Origin: Rhyzopertha dominica
Taxonomy: Eukaryota; Arthropoda; Insecta; Coleoptera; Bostrichidae
DNA: 64,000 bases
Direction: 5' to 3'
Assembly (NCBI GenBank): GCA_025024175.1
Contig: QCXZ01000064.1
Location: 55,015,325 to 55,079,324 of the forward strand
The notes under the pieces were generated by a model, which was not told the DNA's origin, ran no database searches, and saw only the letters and a list, made by a program, of their open reading frames with translations. The position numbers and the translations under genes were made by a program. Shown here piece by piece: positions 1 through 11,400 of the stretch. Positions within the stretch are counted from its first letter, which is position 1, and the number at the start of each line of letters is the position of its first letter.

Positions 1-1385
1 GCAGGAGATCATTCAAAATGTTTACACTTGGCGCTTATATGGAGTTGAAAGAAAAAATCTTTTCATTCAAAGATAAGAGATCTCGCATTTGCGATCTATC
101 CAGAATAGATACACACATGTTTGTGTCCATTTTGGATAGAGTATTGCAGAAAACCCGTAGAAAAACTCCAATCGGATCTCGATTATCTTATAAGTCAATC
201 TTATAGATAGATGGATCCCATTTGTTGCATTTCCCATAACCAGTTTGTTGGCGATTCAGAGTGACCCAAGACTTTCTCGAGAGGTCAGTTCCGGCCACCT
301 TTTCTGTAGGATCGTCTATAAGCTGTTGATTGAATATATCATGGTTCTTAAGTTGCTAAACAGGAAGCAAACCATCTTCAATGGTGTAAGGAGCACGAAT
401 GAAATCTTCTGCCTACGGAGGTTTTCTGGAAGTTAGCCGAGTTGTAGGTAGCTCTTACAGAACTTGGGAAATCAGAAACTCATTAGGAGCTGATTGATAT
501 TTTTGCCAAACTTTATATGTAGCAAACTGTCTGAGAATCTCCGCAGGAGCAATGTTTGAAAGAATCGGAAGCCGAGGTAATGGAGTTGATTTATTGTTCC
601 AGTGATTAGTCAGTCATATTGCAGTATTTAGTTGATTGTCAATTTTGCCTGTGTGATGACTATTTTTCCAGACAGGACAGCAGTGCTATAAAGCAAGGCA
701 GTTGCAGAAGTATGGAGTTCACTTGCGTTTGCACCCTAACTTGTACCAGCAAGTTTATACAGGATGTGGTTTCTAGTCTGTACTTTTTTACTAATATTTT
801 CTTGTACGTAAGAAACGTGTCTATAGTAATCCATGGTATTTTGACTAAGAAGTCATGTTTAAGAATTATGTTATTTGACATAACTTGAAGTTGTTTTGTC
901 TTTTGATGATTGTTGAGATGAAAACAAGTTACTTCTGTCTTCAATGGATTAGGGCATAAGCGCCAAGCTTTGAAACAGCAATTCATAATCTCGATGTCTC
1001 TTGGAAGGTTTTGTTCAAGTACAGAAAGTCTTCACTTTGCAAAGCCAATGCCATGTCGTCTGCATACACAAATTTTTTCGATTGAGTTACTGGAAGGTCA
1101 CTTATGTAAAGGTTGGTAAGAATAGGCGACAGAACCGATGCTTGTGGAAGACCATTATTCAAAATCCTGAATTTGCTACTGTTCTCTCCCAGAAACATTC
1201 TTAATTGACGTTGGGACAGTATTCGTTCAATAAGCTTCATAGAGTTTCCAGATTTCAGAGTATTAAATAGTTTGAGGATCAATCCTTCTTTCCACACAGT
1301 ATCATAGGCCGCCGATAAGTCTATGAACACTACTCCATTTTTCGATCGTTTCTGGAAACCAGCTTTAGCATATGTTGTTAGCGCT
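1..1385 (-). mobile_element. Non-LTR retrotransposon relic (reverse transcriptase)
   Basis: Read on the minus strand, 1385 down to 983 gives a reverse-transcriptase segment with FIDLSAAYDTVW, then NNGLPQASVLSPILTNLY, then the catalytic FVYADDMAL box. The reading continues, with frame breaks, through 986-660 (FKAWRLCPNP, KTEVTCFHLNN, then a decayed version of the segment that follows in this family) and 620-440 (LPRLPILSNIAPAEI). These blocks, in this order, are typical of the C-terminal half of non-LTR RTs of the RTE/CR1/jockey type. The 5' part (endonuclease) is missing, and stops and frameshifts show it is dead. It lies antisense to Serrate, in what is probably an intron. The clade is uncertain. 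Confidence 0.8.
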
Positions 1386-1405
1386 AAAACTTAGTGACAG
1401 TACCT

Positions 1406-1932
1406 ACAGTGTTAACAGCTAGTGATGTTTTAGTGATCATATTAAGTGAAAATAGTTTTGTTATCCTCAGTAAAATTGTGAAATATCAGAGCTTATTCAA
1501 ATACTGGTTATGCGACTGGAAGAAAAAGACTTGCATCGGCGACTATAGTAGTCGGCGTGGGATGCAGACGTATGCAGGCGAACATAGACCTTATAACCTT
1601 ATATAAAATACCATAGGATGCCGAGAGTGAAGTAGCTACTATTTGAGTAAACTGTAGCAATACCGCAACTTATTCACATACCAGCTACTTATCTCATGTT
1701 GTAGCCTATTGTCGAAATTTATCCTTAATAAGGTCTATTTTTGCTTGCATTCATCTGCTGTCATGCTCTGAGCACTAGAGTCAGGTATTCCTGGCCCATG
1801 CCAATTTATTGGGAAGAAACTGAGAACGATGCGCAGTCTCGTATGTGCAAACTGTTTCGAGTTGCATAAGCTCAGGTATATTGCAATTTCACTTAATAGG
1901 ATCACTATAACATTATTTACTGTTAACACTAT
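1406..1932. repeat. MITE-like element with about 45-bp terminal inverted repeats
   Basis: The left end (1406-1452) reads ACAGTGTTAACAG, then TAGTGATCATATTAAGTGAAA. The right end (1882-1932), reverse-complemented, reads ATAGTGTTAACAG, then TAGTGATCCTATTAAGTGAAA. There is no transposase inside. It starts about 20 bp from the broken 5' edge of the non-LTR relic. I found no clear target duplication, so the superfamily is open. Confidence 0.6.
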
Positions 1933-3310
1933 CTATTTTAACGCCGCGTACAAGCGTTAAACGTAAAGTTTTTGTATGATCTTCTGGTTTTCTGTTAGAG
2001 AGAAAAAATTAGTGTCGGCCTTTCAGCAGTGTTGCCTAATTACGCTCAGCACGGCTATCTATAGTGTAGGTTGTGATTAAATGATATAAAGCTATACTAC
2101 AAAAGCGTATCAGCCGCAAGTGAAAAATTCGACAAATTCAAATGTCGGGCTATCATACTAACATGTGTTTACAGGCGATGAGTATTATCAGTGGTATTTG
2201 CTAATTAGAATTTTAACAAATTTTGACATTAAGCACTAAGAAAAAAGTTTACCGCGGATCCATTGGCAGCTACGAACTTATTGGATGAAATTTTTTGTAT
2301 TTAAAAAGAGTAACTTTAGTTTTTAAAGTAATAACTCGCGATTGTCCAAACGACCTTTACCCAACCCAAATTATAAGATTTCAGTAAAGCTACCATACAA
2401 TGAGGAAAGCATGATGGAAAAAATGTATCCCCATTTTTAAACAGACGCGTGTTCAGCACCGAAGTGAAATAACGATGTATATAAATGGAGATTAACCGCA
2501 TTGATATGACGAATAGCTTAAATATATCTCTCATCAGTACGACTATTGAACTGAATACATGGGCGGTGTTTAGCATCTCAACTATGACTTGCACGGCAAG
2601 GATAGCCCAAAAAGTAATTACTTGTCATCTCGAGGGACATGTTGCAACATGAAAACGTGTTCATTTATTTATGCCAAATTAGCGAATGGCTGAACCTTTG
2701 TCGTTACATTTCCCTGCACATTCCCGCTTCGCAAATCGCTAGTAGTGCTTATTACGAAAGAAGCCTCGCGCCTCGACCAAAGTCTTAGAACGTTTTCGAC
2801 TGATTTATCTTCATAATTTTGCCTTTTTTATTTGCTCGATTTCTACAGTAGATCGTAGCAAAGAACTGAGGTTGTTAATGCGGGTGCATGAATCTCGGGT
2901 GACGCGCTAGTTGACAGGTAATTTCGTGCCTGAGGAAGTGGGGGCATGCGCTACAGGGAGCCTGGGGTTCCCCGCTGCGTTTGAAATGGAGCCCAACCGG
3001 TTGATTGCCCTTTATCCAGCGGTACAAAATGATTCAAGTTCGCGTCACGGAATAAAAAAGTGGAAGCAATATACAATTGATGTCACACGTTGAACGTGAA
3101 GTCTACTTCAGTTGGCCGACGGAAACACTTGCGCAATCTAGTTTTTCTAATCCATAGCTGGTTAGAATGTCAGAACTTTCTCATTGTACGAAAAGATATT
3201 AATTAGGGTTGGCCTGGAAACATTTTTTAACGTAAAATCAGATATGGCTGCTATAGTTTCAAGTATCTATGATTTGTAAAGAAGTATTTCAAAGTTTGTA
3301 TCACAGAACA
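1933..3310. other. Non-coding stretch, nothing recognised
   Basis: AT-rich DNA with only short, unrecognisable open frames. I see no Serrate exon here, and no tRNA or rRNA. Confidence 0.5.
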
Positions 3311-3314
3311 TATA

Positions 3315-3810
3315 TGACATAATATTTTTTTAAGTTAATTAAGATATTTCGACCTAATTGATAACTCAATATTTCCGAGCTTTCGACTGGTTTATTCTCT
3401 AGTCTTTTTCTGGGAACTACAAGTGTTATAAACTCTTAACATGTATGTAAATGTAAAACTATTAACGAGACTTAAATAGTTTAAAAATATTACTTGAGAA
3501 CTAGAACATTAAATTTTTGAATTTGTCACCAAACTGAATGTTCACAAAGTAAATTTTTTTCTAAACAAACTGTGATATTCGAGGGTGAATGCGGAAAGAT
3601 CGCTGTCTCTTGAAAACACTGACAAAAAGTTATTACTGACGTTTCGATTACACCTGTAATCTTTGTCAAAGACGAAAGACGCTAGTAAGCGCGCATCTCT
3701 GCTTATTACCCTTGATGTCACTTTTATGCAATATTTAAGAAATCGTATTGAAATATTGAGTTAGGTCGAAACATCCTAATTAACTTAAAAAAAATACATA
3801 ATTAGCCCAT
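3315..3810. repeat. Inverted-repeat structure related to Penelope-like terminal repeats
   Basis: The left arm (about 3315-3375) contains TAAGTTAATTAAGATATTTC followed by GACCTAATTGATAACTCAATA. The right arm (about 3740-3805) is close to its reverse complement (AACTTAAAAAAAATAC; TTGAGTTAGGTCGAAACATC). Between the arms, on the minus strand, lies a hammerhead-like core. Such short inverted ends with a hammerhead-like core are known from Penelope-like retroelements. There is no coding sequence. Confidence 0.45.
3638..3672 (-). ncRNA. Decayed hammerhead-ribozyme-like motif
   Basis: The minus strand reads TTGACAA, then a 6-bp stem II (GATTAC/GTAATC, loop AGGT), then GAAACGTC. The family consensus is CUGANGA, stem II, GAAA, with cleavage after NUH. 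Stem II and GAAACGTC are intact, but the first box has two transition-type changes, so activity is unlikely. Confidence 0.4.
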
Positions 3811-5303
3811 AACAATCAATTTAATATGACATAATATGCATACGTAAGTAGAGTTGAAATTTTGTATTATAGGAATAATAAGGTCAATAAATATCTATTG
3901 TCGTATGTGAGCTTTTTCGATTTGCAGTTTTGTAAACCTAATTTAATGCACTTTCTGGATTTTTGAAATATCTTATAGCGTATGCAGTCATTTTCGAAAT
4001 ATGACATAAACTTAAATTTTTGTAAATACAAACCATGTTCATTCAAAGAGACATGTTTTATTCAGAATTTTTATTAGAAAACTGTATTAGTTTTGTCTAA
4101 ATATCCACTGACCTAAAAGTTCTATTTTTTTTATTTGAAAAAAGTTTTTAAAATTGCATTTTCTATCACCTGTCAAACGTTAGAGGATACAAGAAAACTG
4201 AGATTTTTCGATTCGTTCGTTTCTCTTGCCATTCGTTTCTCTATTATATTTGGTGGGTAATATCGTGTAAAGCATCACCCCTTTATTTTGTCTTCTAATG
4301 TTAAAACAACCCACGTGCGCTTCTTGATCTTGGCACGGTACTTGTTTAGTTTTTAGCGCAATTTGATCAGTTGTTTTGTCCACTAGCAATAACTTTAACA
4401 ATTTAATTAACTTAGATGTGGAAAGATTTGCAGCGCTCCAGAATACCAATTTTACAATTTGATCGATGAATCTGGCTTAAGCGCATGGCGCAAGCATGGT
4501 ATATTCATAAAAGCTTGTGTTTTATATCATTTATTACATTAATATGACAAGGTTTCGACCAAACGGATTTCTAAATGTTTGAAAGTTGGACAGAAGCGTA
4601 TTATATTGTCATCGATCAAGTAAGTGAAACCTCCTTTTAAAAAGATGCCTCAAACATTTTGGATGATCTTGTTACAGTAAACAAAACATGTCCGCCACCA
4701 GTAGCGTCCTCGAGGCCAGAAAGACCCCTAGATTTAAAATGAACCTACATTTAGCTACTTCAGTCAGTAAATACATGTCAATAAAGGTACAATTTTACTG
4801 TGCACTAATAAATGTGCACTAAAAATTAAGGATTTTTGTGGTTTTACTCAGGAGGGGAACTCCAACATTTTAAGAGTGCTCTGTTCACCATTTTTAGTCT
4901 CTGGGTTATAATCCCAGAGACTTAAAACCAGACATGAAGGGTTTTTGTTTTCTACTACCCAAAAATTCCGTGTTCAAAAATCATCCGGCAAGATACTCGC
5001 TTAGTTTTTTGGCATAAGCTCTTACTAGAATCATAATATGGTGACTTGTGTTAGCTGGTTTTGCTCATCAGGGTTTTCCGAACTGCAGAATGTTTTTATT
5101 TCTTTTTGCATACGTAGCCCAAAAATAAAAACTCATTTCGTGGTCTCACGATATTTATTTGAGCACTTTAGCCCATTTTATATTACCTACTGTAAAGCTA
5201 TCTAAAATGGAGGCAGCAAAGAAATTCCAATTCTTGTATGAATCCATCTTTAGGTACCTATACATGAAAAATGAATTGATAATTTTTTTTTCTTTTGTTG
5301 CAG
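3811..5303. other. Intronic DNA upstream of the first visible Serrate exon
   Basis: AT-rich, with no supportable gene. A minus-strand open frame at 4180-4449 has no recognisable domain. It ends in a splice acceptor (TTTTGTTGCAG) at 5303. Confidence 0.5.
4896..4922. repeat. Small perfect hairpin
   Basis: AGTCTCTGGG and CCCAGAGACT form a 10-bp perfect stem around a 7-nt loop. Its role is unknown; it may be a transposon end. Confidence 0.5.
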
Positions 5304-5447
5304 CTTTGGATACTTGCATGACTGTAGTTCCTGGTATTGGGAGAATAGCATCAGTATGTAGCGACCACGGTACTTGTCTTAGTCAATCTGGTGGAGGTTA
5401 CAGATGTTCATGCAAACCAGGCTACACTGGGAAATACTGCCATGAAA
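5304..5447 (+). CDS. Ser: Serrate exon: EGF with extended first loop
   Basis: The acceptor is TTGCAG at 5303 and the donor is GTAAGC at 5448. The exon encodes DTC...[21 protein letters not shown] and ends in YCHE. The long stretch between the first and second Cys is characteristic of the corresponding Jagged repeat. The exon begins with the last two bases of a codon, so an upstream exon ends after one base of that codon. Confidence 0.9.
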
Positions 5448-8400
5448 GTAAGCTCACTCATTTACCATAAATAACTAGATATACATAGTTTTTCTTGTAG
5501 ATATAAACGATTGCAACATAAACCCTTGCGAAAATGGCGGAACCTGCGTCGATGAACTGAATTCATTTAGATGTATATGCAGGGAAGGCTGGGCAGGCGC
5601 CTTGTGCAATATAAGTATGTGGATTTTATGTAGTGTCGCTTTTTGCTACAGCTATTCCTTTTCAGACACTAATGAATGCGATCCGAATCCATGTCAAAAC
5701 AATGGTAGCTGCTTGGACCAGATCGCAGATTTCAAGTGTGAATGCAAGAATGGTTGGAAAGGCAAAACTTGTACGTTGAAGGACAGTCACTGTGACCATA
5801 CTACTTGCAAGAATGGGGGTACCTGCCAGGATTTAGGGAATACGTTCATTTGTAGATGTCCTCCAGACTGGGAAGGTGAGACTACTTTTATTATTATTCT
5901 AGGGCAGATCCAGACAAGGTTTTACATTGTAGAGGTGCTGATGAAGAATCTGAGAAAATAAAATTACCTATTTAATTGAAATTATTAGATACTTGCAAAA
6001 ATTTCAACTTTTAGGATGCTTGCTGGCCAAGCATATGTAATACAAAAAAATAAACAAATAATTGGATTATGAAACAAAATATTTTCATAAGCAGTGTTAC
6101 CATTCAATTCTTACCAACTGCCTAAAATTTCTCATTTGAAATAGAATGTATTTTAAAAAGTGAAGAAGGCATTTGCCACAGGCGCAAAATCTGTATTTTT
6201 GTATTAAAAATAATGATTTCCTTGACTACAAGCTCTATATTTCAGAGTGATATATAGGATGGATTCTACAATTTTGGGCGACAAATAGTTAACACTACCA
6301 AAGATTACCCCATTTTGGAAGTAATTGTTTTCTTTTGTGGTTTTCCAATCATTTCATTTGTGATTGCAACCAATAAATATTTATCATTAAAAACATCGTT
6401 AAAAATTATTTTTTAAGGGCACATTTTAAAAGTTTGCCACAGGTGCTAGATCCTGGTTCTGGTTCTGCTTAGCTCTAACTATCAAAGATCTCCCAGTTTG
6501 TCACATGTAAATTGTAGTACAATCATTGCAAGTAAATCTGTAAGCACCTGAAAGATTTAAGGGTCGAATTTTATTTCTGTTGTAGACTAATTGGTATCCT
6601 AAGCTACTAAGTTGAAAAAGAAATATTAATTCCATGACACAATAATAATTTGGAAATATTTACTGAAACTAGACCAATAAACCTAAGTGAATGACAATTT
6701 TTTTTTCTGAAACAATAGTATGAAGTGAACACTTAAATTTTGTTAAGTATTTAAGATATAATTTTTTTATCAAATAATTTGGAAAGCTATTGTTATAAGC
6801 AATTTGTAAAATAATGCCAAGTTCTTTTTCAAAAGACATATAGGAAATAAGCGGTATTTTAAAAAAACTATTAAATTAAGAATGAAAGACAGCCAATTGA
6901 TGTTGGTAAGCATGGAAAGCATTATAAAAAATAATATTATCTGTATACGTTGGTTTTCTAAAAATTTCGAAATGGAAGTGTGAATATGATTTGATATGTT
7001 TAATTAACAAATCCAGGAAAGAGATGNTATTGTTTATTTCCTTTNCAAGGCCAAAATTTAAAGAAGGTTGTAATGAATCAATAGAAGAAAGAAAATTAAT
7101 TAGATCCACTTGTTTTCCTTTAAAAAAGCACAAAATATCATCTACATAACAAAACAAAAAAAAGGANCCATAGCACAACACAATTAACGAAGGAGTTACG
7201 CAAAAGATACAAATAATTAGCTTTGTTAGTTTTAAATTACATTCATTTGACTAATACCCTTCACTTATATTTTTCAGGAACANCATGCCACATTGCAAAG
7301 CAGACAGCCTGCCGCTCCAATCCCTGTCAGAATGGTGGCACATGTGTCAACACTGGAGACTACTACCAATATCAGTGCATTTGTCGTGATGGTTTCGAAG
7401 GCAGTCATTGTGAGCGAGATGTGAACGACTGTGATCCTCAACCGTGTTACAATGGAGGCAAGTGTATAGATGGTGTAAATTGGTTCTTGTGTGAATGTGC
7501 TGCTGGATTCACCGGACCAGATTGCCGAATCAACGTTAACGAATGTGCATCGAATCCTTGTGGATATGGAGGAACCTGCAGGGATCACATAGCTGACTTC
7601 AAGTGTCTGTGTCCACCAGGAAAACGAGGAAAAAGATGTGAAAGTAAGTGACTTGCTGAGTACAACTAGCTGGAATAGTCATTGAAATCATTGAATGCCA
7701 TAATAACTTTTGCTTAAAACATATTTATTTCTGGATTCTTATCCCAATAATAACAAATTATTACCCATACAATCACTTTACTTCTGGGTATACAGTGTTC
7801 CAAAATTAGCTCATGAAATTGTGAAAATGCTTATTTCAGTTTACTTATGCTTTATGGATATTTGTCCACTGTACAACTGGGCAAAAATTATGAAACAAAC
7901 ATTGTGTAGAACTGTTTTAGTCATAATGATAAAGCCCACCATTTCTGATCAGGCTTATTTTATTTGGATAGTAAATTCCTTTAATTGAACAAAAATACTG
8001 TTTATTTAGTAAAACTAAGTTATAAAGAAGCAACAAAAAAAGCTAAAATAAATGTAATAATTTTTTGTTTATAATGAAAATTTTCTATATATCTAAATGT
8101 AGATTGTAAAATGGCAATTTAACTTTTCGTTATCTGCTCAATGACTATGACAAATTTTCAAATTTCAAATATCCCTAAATGATCACAAAATGTGTTAACA
8201 AAATAAGTATACTTACTATTTTCATAATTATTATGATAACACATAAGTGTAAATAATTTTACTAATTACTAAATTGTTGAGTATCAAGTTTTTAGCATTT
8301 TTAGCTTTATGTATTTCCAATCTGGATTATTTTTATACATACATGTTACATAACTGTTGTGAAATGTGCTTATTTTTGTTATTATTAATGGTTAGTATAG

Positions 8401-11400
8401 ATTTCGTAAAATTTTTGTATTCTCAGGATTCGTACTTGGCGGAAATTACAAGTAATGGTAGTAATTATCCTATGCAATCTATACATATATATATCAGAAA
8501 GATAGAAAACTATTTCTCAAACACATTCATGTACATTTCTTTATAACAATCCCCACCATTTTGCACTCAAAACACCTTGCTTCGATCCAGCATACTGCCA
8601 TGTAATACTTACAGGTATAAGNTGGTTTTCCTTTCCGGNGGGATTTCTTATCCAACAGAAATTTACTCCTTCTATGAACGCTTGNGCTTTGTTTCTAATG
8701 CCAGTATCACCCCAAATTATTCCCTTTGTATCCATAGCTTTCATTTACTATGTGCACTGTACACAATTCTTTACTGGTTCATCAAAGTACACAATAAATC
8801 CAGGTTTTCCGTCCCTGTGTTTGGAAGTTCAGACTACTCCACTAGGAGTACTTGAAAAGTATAACTTGTATGTAGCAAAGTTTATTAGAATATCCAATGT
8901 CATCGCTAGTTTAATAGTTTGGTAGTTTTTGAAGCAGGTTTATCATTCGGGGTTTCCTTATACATGTTTATTATTTCCTGTTTCTGTATAAACTTCCTCT
9001 CAAAAATCAGAAAATCTGCACAAAGGAAACCGAAAAGGTTGTCTTCTTCTTTTAAGTACTGATTTATTTGTTATTGAGTAGGGTAACACAATCAATAGAA
9101 CTTAACTGACAATAAACATCAAAATTCTACATTTCTAAGCAGTGTGACCCGGGCTGAAAGTTAACCAATCACATGCCAACATCTACACCCTTGAAATTCA
9201 AATCACTCCTCTATTTTAAAAATAGTGTATAACACATTAAATAGACTTCTGCAACTGCACAAAAATCGGTAGGCTAGTAATTACTATTATTAACACACAA
9301 TTGAACAAAACTAGGTGAAAAAGCCACAAAATGAAAGAGCAAAGTGCTTCTATCTCGGACCAGGTAATGGAAAAACTTCTTGTAGTATGGAGTTATGTAT
9401 ATGAACAAACCAAAACAAATATTTTGAGCATTACAGCACACTCCATGTTTATGTATGTCCAACATGTGAGACAACCCATTGTTGTGGCTGTCACAAAATG
9501 AAATGTACAAAAAATGATAACCAAAAATATCTTGCTTTAAAAGTGGTTAAAAATAATAACTAAAGTAAATAGTTCTCTTCATGTTAAAGAAATGAGTTGC
9601 GAATTCTGTGTGTGATAACAACAAATAAGATACATTAAAATATAATTAATACAAAGAGTACTTTACAATTTATATTTATGATGAAATATGACAAATTTTG
9701 TGAGAATACATGCAAGTTTATAAGTCCATCTCATATTGAGTACAACATTTTAATTTCTAATATCGAATTTGGAGTAACAATAAAAAAAAAGCATAGAAGT
9801 AAGTTTTCTGAACCAATTAAAAGCTATAGAAATATCAAAACTTGCATTGCTATGTGATATTCGAATAAATAACTGTATTCATAAATAATTTATGTCACAT
9901 TCTACTTTTTTCAGTTGACGACTTGCCCTCCGCAGGCAGCTGCCGATGGGAAAACCACATCCTGGAAAACAACGCCACCTGGGAGCACGAATGTAACACG
10001 TGCATGTGCACCAACGGTATCGTCAAGTGCACCAACATCTGGTGCGGCGTGGGCAACTGCAGCAGCTCCAGCATCCCCAACACAGGCTGTAACATCAGTC
10101 AAGTGTGTGTGCCGTCCCCAGCGGAGTCCTGTTTAACCCCTCCTTGTCCGCCTTACGGGGAATGCAGGGATGTGGAGAGTGGACGGAGAGTAAAGGCGCC
10201 GGTGTTGCCAAGTCCGAGCACATGCTGGCCGAACCAGGCCATCCTTAGTAATGGCTGTGCCAGACTGACTTTGTTGCTCGATAGAGTCAAGTTGCCACGT
10301 GGACTGACTGTGGAAGAGGTTTGTGGGAGCTTGAGGAAGCTGCTGGCCAATTATGAAGCTGCTAATGACCTGCAGAATAATCTTTTCTTGCTGTGCGATT
10401 TGAAGATGGGGTATAATGACACTGTGGAAGTTACTCTGGTAAGTCTAATTGGATTAAATAAAATTGACATATAAGAATTGAGAACTGATCCATTCCTTTG
10501 AGAAAGTTTTTTTATAATAATTAATCTATTTTTTCAAAAATGAACTTCAAGTTCAATCCTCTTAATTCTCTAAAAGGTCTCTTTTAACTAAACTAATACA
10601 TAGCCATCCTCAAAATTTGACTATTCTAATGAAAGATTTTTCTAATTTCAATTGTCCAGTCCTAAATTATGTATTTGATCTAAATTAACGTGTATGTTGC
10701 TGGCATGTAGGTTGCTTTCTGGTTTACTGTCAAGTTTACTCATCTCTGTATTTTTGACACTGGCAAAATAGTGTTGTAAAGAACTTTATCTTCATTCAAA
10801 TACCAACATAATTCTTAAGCACATTGATTTCATAAGAATTAATGAAAATGTAATCTTTTCAAAAGCTGACAAAGGAAACTGTACATTCATTCTAGACAAA
10901 AAAGATTATTTGAATAAAGTTTTTAATTTTTTGGAAAATGGAGATTTTGAAATGATTGAAAATGACAAAACTATTAAATTTAACAACAAATTCAAGGAAC
11001 TTTTGGACAAAGTTAAACTAACTTTAAAATATTTTAATTGCAATAAATGACATATTTTACCTATGAAACCTTTAACACCAACGCTTTATAGACTTTGTGA
11101 AAATTCGTTTGCTATTAAAAATACACAAACTAAAATATTTCAAAATTCCAAAAGACTGTTTAAAAATTTTACGTAACCTAGGTACTTAATCAAAATTGTA
11201 ATTTATCTTTATTACACAAAAACAATTTAGTTTCCTTAACAGAGTTCCGTTAACTATTCAATCCCAATATTTAATAGCAGATCACCCATTCCCTTTTATT
11301 ACAGTATACCATCCACAAAACACCATTTATTTTGTATTTATGTTGTGTAACTATATTATGACCACCAGTTATTTTGATATTTTTTATGATTATTTCTTCA

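Noticed and set aside
4180..4449. Minus-strand 89-residue frame
   Set aside because: No domain, no conserved pattern, low-complexity Lys/Leu start.
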